In this document: piece by piece, positions 1 through 9,201 of the stretch | Position numbering within the stretch: the first letter of the stretch is position 1 | How the letters are laid out: each line of letters begins with the position of its first letter | DNA from: Oceanisphaera psychrotolerans | GTDB lineage: Bacteria; Pseudomonadota; Gammaproteobacteria; Enterobacterales; Aeromonadaceae | DNA length: 59,745 bases | Direction of reading: 5' to 3' | NCBI RefSeq assembly: GCF_001870485.1 | Contig: NZ_MDKE01000015.1 | Span: 1-59,745, forward strand | The notes under the pieces: model-generated | What the model was told of the DNA's origin: nothing | Seen by the model: the letters and a program-made list of their open reading frames with translations, nothing else | Databases searched by the model: none | Translations under genes and position numbers: made by a program

Positions 1-48
1 CGATGATAGTGTGGCAGCTGCCATGTGAAAGTAGGTCACTGCCAGGCA
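1..48 (+). rRNA. rrf: 5S rRNA, 3' end (partial)
   Basis: The first 48 bases match the 3' part of a gammaproteobacterial 5S rRNA: a GATAGTGTGG stretch, the ATGTGAAAGTAGG loop E/helix region and the closing CTGCCAGGCA. The gene begins outside the window, so an rRNA operon ends here. The exact 3' end is uncertain by a base or two. Confidence 0.85.
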
Positions 49-82
49 CCCAATTTAGTATCCTGACTATACAGCTTTATGC

Positions 83-159
83 GGAGCGGTAGTTCAGTTG
101 GTTAGAATACCGGCCTGTCACGCCGGGGGTCGCGGGTTCGAGTCCCGTCCGCTCCGCCA
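83..159 (+). tRNA. tRNA-Asp (GTC)
   Basis: A full 77-nt cloverleaf can be drawn. The acceptor stem GGAGCGG pairs with CCGCTCC, the anticodon loop CTGTCAC carries GTC, the T arm contains GGTTCGAGTCC, and GCCA is encoded at the 3' end. It lies about 35 bp after the 5S end, as a distal tRNA of an rRNA operon, and is probably co-transcribed with it. Confidence 0.97.
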
Positions 160-166
160 TTACATC

Positions 167-196
167 AAAGCCCTGACCTTACGGTCAGGGCTTTTT
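167..196 (+). terminator. Rho-independent terminator of the rRNA/tRNA-Asp unit
   Basis: AAAGCCCTGACC and GGTCAGGGCTTTTT form a 12-bp stem with a TTAC loop followed by T residues, directly after tRNA-Asp. Confidence 0.9.
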
Positions 197-433
197 GCTG
201 TCTGCCGTTCAGTAAATTTACCTTCCCCATATTGTCAAACCACCCTTAGTGACCCAGAGAGACGTTTACCTTCAAAACATATCGCCTGCTCTGCCACCGG
301 TCATGTATCGGGTTTTGCAACCTCCTGAGACTGGGCTAACCTTAATTGGCTTTATGAATATCGTTCCAGCGTGTCGGCTCGTTTCCTGGGTGATTGCCTT
401 GAGAGGATGCTGAATTGGATCAAGGAGGTGGAA

Positions 434-736
434 ATGTTAGCCAGGAAACGCAGTTATACCCTGAAAAGTGGTGACTCTCTTCATGCCAATATCATCGTTA
501 ATCCGTGTGGCACCATAGAAATAGACATACCCGAAAAACACCAGCATATATCCAGTGAACTGGAACGTGTTCACTTCAAAATCAGTGATAAAGGCGTGCT
601 GCTGGTGTGTAATGAAAAAGGCTGCAGCTCCATCGATGATGTAGGGCTGCTGCTTTCACGCAGAGATGCGTTTGATCTTTATGGCGTGATCGATGATGTG
701 CTCAAGGAATATGAAAAATTGATGTCGGATCTGTAA
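434..736 (+). CDS. Hypothetical protein, 100 aa
   Basis: A small gene that I do not recognise. The ATG at 434 is chosen over the in-frame ATG at 371 because a near-perfect Shine-Dalgarno (AGGAGGTGG, 423-431) sits just before it. The product is soluble, with a beta-rich N-terminal half (residues 5-60) and a charged helical C-terminus ending in a DDVLKEYEKL-type helix. It has two cysteines spaced CNEKGC, no signal peptide and no membrane segment. It stands alone between the rRNA operon terminator and the convergent decarboxylase terminator. No function can be assigned. Confidence 0.7.
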   Translation: MLARKRSYTLKSGDSLHANIIVNPCGTIEIDIPEKHQHISSELERVHFKISDKGVLLVCNEKGCSSIDDVGLLLSRRDAFDLYGVIDDVLKEYEKLMSDL

Positions 737-831
737 GTCAGAAGAGGTTGTTTTGTCAGGGTCTTAATGGCGGATGACTTCGTCGTTGCTGCCGGTGGAG
801 CTGGACGAATTACAGAGATATTCACGAATAA

Positions 832-869
832 AACAACATGGCTCCCGCTGCTGCGGGAGCCATGTTGTT
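832..869 (-). terminator. Rho-independent terminator of the decarboxylase gene
   Basis: A perfect 17-bp stem (832-848 with 853-869, loop TGCT) lies just downstream of the decarboxylase stop codon. On the minus strand it is followed by TTTTATT. Confidence 0.9.
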
Positions 870-872
870 GTT

Positions 873-3131
873 TTAAGCCACGCAGTCCACGAAGTAGCGG
901 GTTTCGCCCTGCTCTTCTTCGCCAACCAGGCCGTGAATATAGGTTTCAAAGCCGGGGAAGCGACGGTTGAACTCGTGGGCGAATTTCAGATAGCTGATGA
1001 TGGTATCGTTGAATACCTCACCGGGGATCAGCAACGGAATACCCGGCGGGTAGGGGGCAACCATCACCGCCGTGGTACGACCGGCCAGCTCGTCCAGCGG
1101 TACCCGCTCGATTTCCTTGTGCGCCATCTTGGCGAAAGCCTCGGCGGGTTTCATCGCCGGGACCAGATCCGACAAATACATCTCGGTGGTCAGCTTGGCG
1201 ACATCGTTTTCCTTGTAGATCTGGTGGATCTGATCGCAGAGATCTCGCAGGCCAACCCGCTCGTAGCTGGGGTTGCTCTGAATGAACTTGGGCAGTACCT
1301 TCCACAACGGCACGTTGTTGTCGTAATCATCCTTGAACTGCTGCAACTCGGTGACCATGCTGTTCCAGCGGCCCTTGGTGATGCCGATGGTGAACATGAT
1401 AAAGAACGAATAGAGGCCGGTTTTTTCGATCACGATGCCGTGTTCGGCTAGATACTTGGTCACGACCACCGCCGGCATGCCGCTGTCGGAAAACTCGCCC
1501 TGCATGTTCAGTCCTGGCGTCAGTATGGTCGCCTTGATGGGATCGAGCAGGTTGAAGCCCGGCTCGACATCGCCGAAGCCGTGCCAGCTTTCGCCGGCGT
1601 GCAGCATCCAGGCGTCGCGGTCGTCCAGGCCGTCATCGGTCAGATCGTCCGGCCCCCAGACTTCAAACCACCAGTCGCTGCCATATTCATCACCCACCTT
1701 GCGCATGGCGCGACGAAATTCCAGCGCCTCCGCCAGCGACTCTTCCACCAGAGCGGTGCCACCGGGCTCTTCCATCATGGCCGCCGCCACATCGCAAGAA
1801 GCGATAATCGCATATTGCGGGCTGGTGGAGGTGTGCATCAGATAGGCTTCGTTGAACACGTCGCGGTCGAGACGATTGGCTTCGCCGTCCTGTACCAGTA
1901 TCTGCGATGCCTGGGACAGGCCGGCCAGCATCTTGTGGGTCGACTGGGTGGCGAACACCATGGAGTCCTGACAACGGGGGCGGCCTTCGCCGATGGCATG
2001 ATAATCGCCGTAGAAATCGTGGAAGGCGGCATGGGGCAACCAAGCTTCGTCGAAGTGCAGGGTCTCTATTTCGCCGTCGAGCAAGTGCTTGATCTCTTCC
2101 ACGTTATAGAGAATGCCATCGTAGGTGGACTGGGTAATGGTCAGCACCCGCGGCTTGAGATCCGGGTTCTTGGCCAGCAGTTCGCGGCAGAAAGGATTGG
2201 CCAGCATTTTTTCACGGATGCGGGCGGGTTCGAACTCGCTGCGCGGAATGGGGCCGATAATGCCGTAGTGGTTGCGGGTCGGCATCAGGAACACCGGCAC
2301 GGCACCGGTCATCATGATGGCGTGCAGAATCGACTTGTGGCAGTTGCGGTCGACCACCACGATGTCGCCGGGGGCCACGGTGGAGTTCCACACTATCTTG
2401 TTGGAGGTGGAGGTGCCATTGGTGACGAAAAACAGGTGATCGGCGTTGAAGATGCGGGCGGCATTGCGCTCGCTGGCCGCCACCGGACCGGTGTGATCGA
2501 GCAGCTGACCCAGTTCGTCCACCGAGTTGCACACATCGGCCCGCAGCATGTTTTCACCGAAAAACTGATGGAACATCTGACCCACCGGCGACTTCAGAAA
2601 GGCCACGCCGCCGGAGTGACCGGGGCAGTGCCAGGAGTAGGAACCGTCCTGGGCATAATGGGTCAGAGCCCGGAAGAAGGGCGGCGCCAGGGTGTCCAGG
2701 TAGCCCTTGGCCTCGCGGATGATGTGCCGGGCCACGAAGTCGGGCGTGTCTTCGTGCATGTGAATGAAGCCGTGCAGCTCGCGCAGAATGGCGTTGGGAA
2801 TGTGGCGGGCGGTACGGGTTTCACCATAAAGGTAAATGGGGATATCCGGGTTGCGATGGCGGATCTGCTCGACGAAGCGGCGCAGTTGCTCCAGTACCGA
2901 GTGAGCTTCTTCGTTACTGCCGGCCAGCTCTTCGTCATCGATGGACAACACAAAGCCTGCGGCCCGGCTTTGCTGCTGGGCGAAGGAGGTCAGATCACCA
3001 TAGCTGGTGTAACCCACCACATCCATGCCGGCCTTCTCGATGGCGGCGGCGAGTTCACGAATGCCCGAGCCGCTGGTGTTCTCGGAGCGAAAGTCTTCAT
3101 CGATGATGATGATGGGAAAATAAAAGCGCAT
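873..3131 (-). CDS. PLP-dependent Orn/Lys/Arg decarboxylase
   Basis: A 752-aa fold-type I amino-acid decarboxylase that converts a basic amino acid to its amine and CO2, in acid resistance and polyamine supply. In order it shows an N-terminal receiver-like wing domain (about 1-130), the PLP core with WHCPGHSGG and VDRNCHKSI motifs, the Schiff-base lysine in STHKML, the GESWHGF motif, and a C-terminal domain with the PYPPGIP motif. Length and motifs match the AdiA/Pseudomonas LdcA group (about 750 aa). Lysine or arginine is the likely substrate, but this cannot be read from motifs. The start at 3131 has AAGGAA upstream; the longer reading frame to 3215 lacks support. It is monocistronic, with no antiporter gene beside it. 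Confidence 0.93.
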   Translation of the reverse strand: MRFYFPIIIIDEDFRSENTSGSGIRELAAAIEKAGMDVVGYTSYGDLTSFAQQQSRAAGFVLSIDDEELAGSNEEAHSVLEQLRRFVEQIRHRNPDIPIYLYGETRTARHIPNAILRELHGFIHMHEDTPDFVARHIIREAKGYLDTLAPPFFRALTHYAQDGSYSWHCPGHSGGVAFLKSPVGQMFHQFFGENMLRADVCNSVDELGQLLDHTGPVAASERNAARIFNADHLFFVTNGTSTSNKIVWNSTVAPGDIVVVDRNCHKSILHAIMMTGAVPVFLMPTRNHYGIIGPIPRSEFEPARIREKMLANPFCRELLAKNPDLKPRVLTITQSTYDGILYNVEEIKHLLDGEIETLHFDEAWLPHAAFHDFYGDYHAIGEGRPRCQDSMVFATQSTHKMLAGLSQASQILVQDGEANRLDRDVFNEAYLMHTSTSPQYAIIASCDVAAAMMEEPGGTALVEESLAEALEFRRAMRKVGDEYGSDWWFEVWGPDDLTDDGLDDRDAWMLHAGESWHGFGDVEPGFNLLDPIKATILTPGLNMQGEFSDSGMPAVVVTKYLAEHGIVIEKTGLYSFFIMFTIGITKGRWNSMVTELQQFKDDYDNNVPLWKVLPKFIQSNPSYERVGLRDLCDQIHQIYKENDVAKLTTEMYLSDLVPAMKPAEAFAKMAHKEIERVPLDELAGRTTAVMVAPYPPGIPLLIPGEVFNDTIISYLKFAHEFNRRFPGFETYIHGLVGEEEQGETRYFVDCVA

Positions 3132-3342
3132 CGGGATTCCTTGAGTTACCGGTAAACTGCTCGATAGTCGAGCCCGTCCAGCGCCCATTCTACTGCTAAG
3201 TGCCGGGGCTGACAAAAATGGTTATGCATATAAGATGATTAAAAATCACGGTTGTTGCGGGGTGACGCTCTCCAACTGGAAATGTCGTTGAACAGCAGGC
3301 ACTATTTCCCATCCACACCATGCAGATAATAACGGACCTTAT

Positions 3343-3945
3343 ATGCCATCCATGGGAAAAGCGAGCATCTGGCTGCTGACCGCGCTTGTGCTGACCGGCT
3401 GTGCCGCCTCACCGCCGCGCAACCCGGAAAATATCTGCGCCATTTTCGAGCAGCATGGCAGCTGGCACAAGGCCGCCAACAAGACGCGGGAAAAGTGGGG
3501 CGCGCCGGTGCATGTGACCATGGCGATGATGTATCAGGAAAGCAGTTTCAGACACGATGCCCGGCCGCCGATGCGCTATTTTCTGTTTATTCCCTACGGT
3601 CGCGCCTCCGATGCCTATGGCTATGCCCAGGCCAAGAAAGCCACCTGGGGCGATTACCAGCGCGAAAGCGGCAATGGCTGGTCGAGCCGGGACGACTTCG
3701 ACGATGCCATCGACTTCATGGGCTGGTACATGAGCAAAACCAGCAAGGTCAATGGCGTGTCGAAGTGGGATGCCTATGGTCAGTACCTCAACTATCACGA
3801 AGGCTGGGGTGGCTATCGTCGCGGCAGCCACTTGCGCAAGGGGTGGTTGTTGAAAACGTCACGCAAGGTAGAGGCCCGCGCCAAACGCTACGCGGACCAG
3901 TACTGGCAGTGCAAGGACCGGTTAAACCGTGGCTGGTTTGGCTGA
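3343..3945 (+). CDS. Transglycosylase SLT-fold lipoprotein
   Basis: A 200-aa predicted outer-membrane lipoprotein. It has a short hydrophobic signal ending in a lipobox (VLTGC, Cys20) and then an SLT-like lytic transglycosylase domain. The MYQESSF motif places the likely catalytic glutamate at Glu66, followed by the AYGYAQ segment and aromatic-rich NYHEGWGGY motifs typical of the fold. It would cleave peptidoglycan strands at the outer membrane, though it is shorter than MltC/EmtA-type enzymes. It converges on dsdA, and the two coding ends overlap by 24 bp with no visible terminator between them. The Shine-Dalgarno is weak. Confidence 0.82.
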   Translation: MPSMGKASIWLLTALVLTGCAASPPRNPENICAIFEQHGSWHKAANKTREKWGAPVHVTMAMMYQESSFRHDARPPMRYFLFIPYGRASDAYGYAQAKKATWGDYQRESGNGWSSRDDFDDAIDFMGWYMSKTSKVNGVSKWDAYGQYLNYHEGWGGYRRGSHLRKGWLLKTSRKVEARAKRYADQYWQCKDRLNRGWFG

Positions 3946-5292
3946 GGCCGCCTGAACCAGATAGCGGGCCATTTCCGGCTCCGGTACCATGCCGCCGCCG
4001 GTCGCCCACACCAGGTGATGAGCCCGGGCCATGCGGGCCGGGGTCAGCCCCATCCGCTGGCGGTAACCTTTCGTTTCATTCGATACCCGTACCGGGCCGG
4101 GCATGCCTGCCAGGGCCGATGGCTCCAGGCGAATATTTTCCTGCTCGTTCAGCAGCCCGAGCAGTCCCAGCATCTCCTCATCGCTCAGGGTATAGAAACC
4201 GTCGAGCATGGGCGCCATGGTGCGACCGACAAAGCCGGAGGCGCGACCGACCGCCAGGCCGTCGGCGGCGGTGAGGTTATCGATGCCGAGATCCTGGACC
4301 GAAATATGGTCGTGCAGGCCGGTATAAACCCCCAGCAGCATGCAGGGGGAGTGGGTCGGCTCGGCAAAGAAGCAGTGTACCGCATCGCCAAAGGCCAGCT
4401 TGAGTCCAAATGCCACGCCGCCGGGGCCACCGCCCACGCCGCAGGGCAGATAGACGAACAGCGGATGCTCCCTGTCCACCCGGATCTGCTGCCGGGCAAA
4501 CTGGGCCTTTAACCGCTCACCGGCCACGGCATAACCCAGAAACAGCTGTACCGAGTTTTCATCGTCCACAAAATGACACATCGGATCCTGTTCGGCGTCT
4601 GCCCGGCCCTGGGCCACGGCCACCGAGTAGTCACTCTCGTATTCCAGCACGGTCACACCCTGTTCACGCAGCATGTCCTTTTTCCACTGGCGGGCATCGG
4701 CCGACATGTGCACGCTGGTCTTGAAGCCCAGTTTGGCTCCGATGATACCGATAGAGAGGCCCAGGTTACCGGTGGAGCCGACGGCGATGCGATATTGGCC
4801 GAAAAATTCGCGAAACTCCTCGCTGTGCAGCCGGGCATAATCGTCGTCCAGATGCAGCAAGCCGGCCTTGAGTGCCAGTTTTTCCGCGTGTTGCAGTACC
4901 TCGTAGATACCGCCGCGGGCCTTGATCGAGCCGGAAATGGGCAGCTGGCTGTCCAGTTTCAGCAGCAGGGTACCATCAAGCGGCTGGTCGTAACGTTCGG
5001 CCAGCGCCTGCTGCATGGCGGGAATGGCTTGCACCGGGGATTCCAGCAACCCCTCACTGGCTCGGGTCTCGGGAAAGGCGGCACAGAAATAGCGGGCAAA
5101 ACGGGTCAGCCGCTGGCTGGCATCGGCTACATCTCCGGCGGTCAGGCCCACGGCGGATAACGCCTGTTCGACCGGTTTTCTTTCCGGGTTGAACCAGCTG
5201 ACCGGCTGCAGTGCCATCAGCGAGTCGAGCAGGGGGTTGGATTTGCAGAGATCGGCGATAGCCTTTCTGGAATAGCTGGGGTGTGAATGCAT
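3922..5292 (-). CDS. dsdA: D-serine ammonia-lyase (D-serine dehydratase)
   Basis: A 456-aa fold-type II PLP enzyme converting D-serine to pyruvate and ammonia. It shows the Schiff-base motif SGSIKARGG (Lys124), the substrate/phosphate motifs [11 protein letters not shown] and CGVGGGPGG, and a TGGGMVP segment near the C-terminus, all as in E. coli DsdA. Its length is close to the usual value (about 440). It lies 89 bp downstream of an AGCS symporter on the same strand and is probably co-transcribed with it, suggesting a D-serine uptake-degradation unit. No dsdC regulator is adjacent. Confidence 0.96.
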   Translation of the reverse strand: MHSHPSYSRKAIADLCKSNPLLDSLMALQPVSWFNPERKPVEQALSAVGLTAGDVADASQRLTRFARYFCAAFPETRASEGLLESPVQAIPAMQQALAERYDQPLDGTLLLKLDSQLPISGSIKARGGIYEVLQHAEKLALKAGLLHLDDDYARLHSEEFREFFGQYRIAVGSTGNLGLSIGIIGAKLGFKTSVHMSADARQWKKDMLREQGVTVLEYESDYSVAVAQGRADAEQDPMCHFVDDENSVQLFLGYAVAGERLKAQFARQQIRVDREHPLFVYLPCGVGGGPGGVAFGLKLAFGDAVHCFFAEPTHSPCMLLGVYTGLHDHISVQDLGIDNLTAADGLAVGRASGFVGRTMAPMLDGFYTLSDEEMLGLLGLLNEQENIRLEPSALAGMPGPVRVSNETKGYRQRMGLTPARMARAHHLVWATGGGMVPEPEMARYLVQAASAKPATV

Positions 5293-5381
5293 GGCATCGA
5301 GTCCTGAACGTTGGCTCGGGCCAGTATATCAGCCGGACCCCGATGGCTGTAGTGATGCCATCAGAGGCCGGCGGATAAAGA

Positions 5382-6713
5382 TCACTGTTTGGCGAAGTAC
5401 TCCCTGGTCAGGCGGAATACCACCGGACTCAAAAGGGCCAGCGCTATCAGGTTGGGGATGGCCATCATGGCGTTCAGGGTATCGGCCATTAGCCAGATAA
5501 ATTCTAGCGACTGGGTGGCACCGACGGGTAATGCCAGTACCCAGGCAATACGGAAGGGCACAATCGCCTTGACGCCAAACAGGAACTGCACGCATTTTTC
5601 GCCATAGAAGCTCCAGCCGAGGATGGTGGTAAAGGCGAAAATGGCCAGGGCGATGGCGACGATATACTCCCCGCCGGGAATGGCGGTCGAGAAGGCCAGG
5701 GTGGTGAGCGAAGCCCCGGCTTCGCCGCTGGTCCAGCTGCCGGTAACTATAATGGCCAGACCGGTGATGGAACAGACCACGATGGTATCGATAAAGGTAC
5801 CCAGCATGGCGATGAGGCCCTGACGCACCGGGTTATCGGTTTTGGCGGCAGCGTGGGCGATGGGCGCACTGCCCAGACCGGCCTCGTTGGAAAAGACTCC
5901 TCGCGCCACCCCGAAACGAATCGCCATCCATACCGCAGCACCGGCAAAGCCACCCTGGGCGGCGATGGGGCTGAAGGCATGCTCGATGATCAGGCCGAAG
6001 GCGGCAGGAATGGCGCTCAGGTTCAGCGCCAGCACCACCAGACCGGCGGCAAAGTAGGACACCGTCATCAGCGGTACCAGCTTGCCGGCCACCTCGGAGA
6101 TCCAGCGAATACCACCGATCAGCACGGCACCCACCAGCACCATCAGCACGATGCCGGTGGTGACATGGGAAATACCGAAGGAGGAGTCGAGTGCATCGGC
6201 CACCGAGTTGGCCTGCACCGTATTACCGATTCCGAAACCGGCGATACCGCCGAAGATGGCGAAGGCGACACCCAGCCAGGCCCATTTAGCGCCCAGTCCG
6301 TTCTTGATGTAGTACATGGGACCGCCGACGTGGTTGCCGAGCTTGTCGGTTTCCCGATACTTGACCGCACAGACCGCCTCGGCATATTTGGTGGCCATAC
6401 CGACCAGGGCGGTCATCCACATCCAGAACAGGGCGCCGGGTCCGCCGAAGAAGATGGCGGTAGCCACCCCGGCGATATTACCGGTCCCGATGGTGGCGGA
6501 GAGCGCCGTCATCAGGGCGTTGAAGGGCGAAATTTCACCACTGCCGGCTTCCACCTTGGAAAACAGCAGCCTGAAGCCGGTACCCAGTTTGCGGATAGGC
6601 ATCAGTCCGAGTCCCAGCTGAAGATAGAGGCCGAGCCCCAGTATCCCTACCAGCATGGGGACGCCCCAGACGACGCCATTGATCTTGGTTAGCAATTCGG
6701 TAAGCAGTTCCAT
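5382..6713 (-). CDS. Sodium:alanine/glycine symporter (AGCS family)
   Basis: A 443-aa polytopic inner-membrane transporter. The AGCS signature is clear: SATIGTGNIAGVATAI, then FGGPGALFWMW, and a later FSNEAGLGSAPIAHA segment. About ten hydrophobic helices can be picked out. AGCS proteins take up alanine, glycine or D-amino acids with Na+. The ATG at 6713 is chosen because AAGGAG lies eight bases before it; the upstream in-frame ATG at 6731 has no such site. Its position before dsdA suggests that it may carry D-serine or D-alanine, which is an inference from context. Confidence 0.93.
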   Translation of the reverse strand: MELLTELLTKINGVVWGVPMLVGILGLGLYLQLGLGLMPIRKLGTGFRLLFSKVEAGSGEISPFNALMTALSATIGTGNIAGVATAIFFGGPGALFWMWMTALVGMATKYAEAVCAVKYRETDKLGNHVGGPMYYIKNGLGAKWAWLGVAFAIFGGIAGFGIGNTVQANSVADALDSSFGISHVTTGIVLMVLVGAVLIGGIRWISEVAGKLVPLMTVSYFAAGLVVLALNLSAIPAAFGLIIEHAFSPIAAQGGFAGAAVWMAIRFGVARGVFSNEAGLGSAPIAHAAAKTDNPVRQGLIAMLGTFIDTIVVCSITGLAIIVTGSWTSGEAGASLTTLAFSTAIPGGEYIVAIALAIFAFTTILGWSFYGEKCVQFLFGVKAIVPFRIAWVLALPVGATQSLEFIWLMADTLNAMMAIPNLIALALLSPVVFRLTREYFAKQ

Positions 6714-6800
6714 CTGCGCGGCTCCTTGCATGAATAATATGGAATCAACAGGACTTTCCTGTACTAGCCTAGCCCTGTTTTCGGGAAATGAATAATGAGT

Positions 6801-8861
6801 TTATGTTTCGGATGGAACCGGAAAGAAGTGGCGCAGCAGCAGGCGACATTGCTGGGTCGCCGCCTTGTGTCCGGACAGGCCCTGTTGTTGTGCCACTTCG
6901 GCAGGCATAGCACCGGGTGTCAGCAGCGCCTGCAGCAGCTCTTGCTGGCGTCGGGATAGCGGCGTGAGCGGCACATTGGACAGGGTGAAGCGGACCAAGG
7001 CCGGCCGATCGCACAACAGGTCTCTGTGACCGAAGGCGAAGTCATGGGCGATGTCCCGATCCCGCGTTGCGCTCGCTGCCGGTGGCAGCAGTTTCAGTCT
7101 GTGCCCCCCGTCGTCCGGCCGTTCCCGCAGCAACCCCCGGCGGTAAAAAGCCAGGTTGGCGCTGAACTGGCCCTGCCACAGCGGCAGGGCCTGGCGGGCG
7201 GCGATGGAACAGGGCCACAGCATCATGGCCGCATGCAGGCCGCTGACACCGTCGCGACTCAGGCCGATGCGCACGGCACCGAAGCCGTTGTCTTGCCAGA
7301 AGTCCAGCAACTCGGGGCTGGCACCGAAGCTGGCGCCGAGAAAGTCGCATTCGTCATGCTGTAATTGCTGTTGCAGCCAGCCCAGCAGTCGTGAGCCGAT
7401 TCCCTGATGCTGGCATTGGGGATGCACCACGATGCGCATCACCCGCTGATAACGGAATCGACAGGCCTCGCTGATACCGCCATGAAAGGCCAGCGACTGG
7501 GGCAGCAGGTGACCGCGGGGGCGCCGTTGCCCGCGCCAGATAGCCTGACTGAGCGATGGTGGCAGTGCACCCTCCCGGGTCAGCAGGGCGGCGGCCACCG
7601 GAGTCTCGGCGCGAAAGGCGACCACCAGGCTCAGTTCGGGCGCATCCAGCAGGTGGCGCAGATCGCCGGGCCGGGTCTGATAATGGGCCAGGGTCAGCAG
7701 GCCGAACAGCCGTTGCAACAGCTCGTCATCCTCCAGCAGTTGCTGGCGGTTGACCCGGCGCAGGCTCAGCTCACCTGGCGGTGGTGGCGTGGCCGGATCC
7801 GCACCGAGCGCCAGCAGGCGGAATACCAGCGGCTCCAGCGGATCCTGCGTGCTCCAGCGTGCCGGAATATCCAGATGCACCTTCTGCCAGTCGGGCGCCA
7901 GTTCCGTCAGTGCCGGCTGAAACTTCAGCTGAAACCCCAACCCGGTACCTTCGTAGCCGTGCTCGGTGCTGGCGAAGAGACAGCAGTAACGGCGGGCCAG
8001 CGTCAGCAGCATGGGCACCGGAATGGCGGCGGCTTCATCAATCAGCAATATGTCTGCCTGGGGGGGATGGGCGAGCAGGGCGTCCGGGGCCATGAAGTCC
8101 AGCGGCCCATCACAGTGCGCCAGTACCTGGGCGGCGGCCCCCGGGCTGGGGGCGGTGAGCAACACCCGGTAACCGGCGTTCAGCAAGCGATTGGCCGCCA
8201 GGCCCAGCAGGCTGGACTTGCCCCGCCCCCGATCGGCGGTCAGTACCAGTGGTCGGCGTCGGCGGGCGGCTTGCAGCATCATGGCCAGCGCCTGGCGTTG
8301 CTGGTGATTGAGGCAACCCCGGCGGTCGGGCTCTCGCTGCCAGAAGACACGAGAGAGTGCTGGCAAGGATGGGAAATGTGCATGCTGCTGCCAGATAAGA
8401 ACCGAGGTGTCTTGCTGCAGCAGAGTGGAAAACCGATGCAAAAAATGACTGTAAAGCCCGGCAGCCTGCTCCGGCAGGGCGACATAACGCGACAGGTCCG
8501 GATCCGTATAAGTAGGCCAGCTTGCCAGTGGCGGACATAGCAGCAGCATGACACCACCGGCCTCCAGAGCCCCGGCGCTGGCGCCGAAGGCGTCGGGGTG
8601 CAGGCCGCTGTGGGCGTTGAACACCAAGCTGCTGTATTCCCGACCCAGTGCTCCCTGAAACTTGCCCTGAGGGCAAGACTCCCTGTCAGCGGGTGCCTGG
8701 CCCAGCCAGAGACAGTGGCCGCCACCGTTATCATCTACAAGCGCGTCGGCCTGGGCCATGGCCCAGGTTTCACTGCCACTCAGCACCAGCAGACGGCGTT
8801 CGCCGTTATGGCGCAGCAGCCGGCGCCAGCGGGCCCACTCAGTCAAATATGCGCTCACCAT
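6801..8861 (-). CDS. tmcA: tRNA(Met) cytidine acetyltransferase
   Basis: A 686-aa RNA acetyltransferase that uses ATP and acetyl-CoA to form N4-acetylcytidine at the wobble position of elongator tRNA-Met. In order there is an N-terminal DUF1726-like domain (1-180), a RecD-like helicase domain with Walker A (ADRGRGKSS) and a DEAAAIP Walker B, a GNAT domain with the acetyl-CoA loop RIVVHPQCQHQGIGSRLL, and a C-terminal tRNA-binding tail. The length fits E. coli TmcA (671). Its start lies inside the 3' end of the HlyU-family gene (23-bp overlap), so the two are probably translationally linked. GTG at 8858 is an alternative start. Confidence 0.94.
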   Translation of the reverse strand: MVSAYLTEWARWRRLLRHNGERRLLVLSGSETWAMAQADALVDDNGGGHCLWLGQAPADRESCPQGKFQGALGREYSSLVFNAHSGLHPDAFGASAGALEAGGVMLLLCPPLASWPTYTDPDLSRYVALPEQAAGLYSHFLHRFSTLLQQDTSVLIWQQHAHFPSLPALSRVFWQREPDRRGCLNHQQRQALAMMLQAARRRRPLVLTADRGRGKSSLLGLAANRLLNAGYRVLLTAPSPGAAAQVLAHCDGPLDFMAPDALLAHPPQADILLIDEAAAIPVPMLLTLARRYCCLFASTEHGYEGTGLGFQLKFQPALTELAPDWQKVHLDIPARWSTQDPLEPLVFRLLALGADPATPPPPGELSLRRVNRQQLLEDDELLQRLFGLLTLAHYQTRPGDLRHLLDAPELSLVVAFRAETPVAAALLTREGALPPSLSQAIWRGQRRPRGHLLPQSLAFHGGISEACRFRYQRVMRIVVHPQCQHQGIGSRLLGWLQQQLQHDECDFLGASFGASPELLDFWQDNGFGAVRIGLSRDGVSGLHAAMMLWPCSIAARQALPLWQGQFSANLAFYRRGLLRERPDDGGHRLKLLPPAASATRDRDIAHDFAFGHRDLLCDRPALVRFTLSNVPLTPLSRRQQELLQALLTPGAMPAEVAQQQGLSGHKAATQQCRLLLRHFFPVPSET

Positions 8862-9120
8862 TTTCGTCGATCACCCGTTTTGCCTTGGCGATCATCAGCT
8901 CGGCGGCCTGCTCGGCCGAGGGCAGCAGATCCGAGCGGATCAGTCGATATTCCTGCAGCTCCCCGTCTTTTAGTCGAGTGATGCGACCGTGCAGCCGGTA
9001 CTGGCCACCTTCGGCCATGGGCTCGGGATGGATGTCAAAGCCCTGATAAGAGGCAGGTTCAAAATGGGGGCTGGTGGCGTGGGAGTCTTTCGTGCACCAT
9101 TTTTTTAGCCAGTCGAACAT
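8839..9120 (-). CDS. HlyU family protein
   Basis: A 93-aa protein of the family named after HlyU (PF10115-type), with the conserved core YQGFDIHPEP, EGGQYRLHGRI and a C-terminal KRVIDENGERIF segment. The family is annotated as transcriptional activators from one Vibrio-derived name, but members like this lack an obvious winged helix and their true function is unclear. The start at 9120 has AGGAAAG upstream; the frame continues to 9189 without a good start. It overlaps tmcA by 23 bp, so it is likely the first gene of a two-gene operon. Confidence 0.8.
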   Translation of the reverse strand: MFDWLKKWCTKDSHATSPHFEPASYQGFDIHPEPMAEGGQYRLHGRITRLKDGELQEYRLIRSDLLPSAEQAAELMIAKAKRVIDENGERIFD

Positions 9121-9160
9121 GGTTGAGAGCTTTCCTGTAGCGGAGAATGGAGTAGCCGAT

Positions 9161-9185
9161 AAAAAAGGCGCCGTTGTGGCGCCTT
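9161..9185 (-). terminator. Rho-independent terminator of crr
   Basis: On the minus strand AAGGCGCC pairs with GGCGCCTT around an ACAAC loop, followed by TTTTTTAT, 17 bp after the crr stop codon. It separates crr from the HlyU/tmcA unit. Confidence 0.9.
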
Positions 9186-9201
9186 GCAACCGAAGCCAGG
9201 A

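Noticed and set aside
98-328. Open frame starting inside tRNA-Asp
   Set aside because: It overlaps the tRNA and its terminator and has no ribosome-binding site.
1581-3155. Long open frame on the plus strand opposite the amino-acid decarboxylase
   Set aside because: It is exactly antisense to a gene with full decarboxylase motifs, and its translation has no family features. High GC keeps the opposite frame open.
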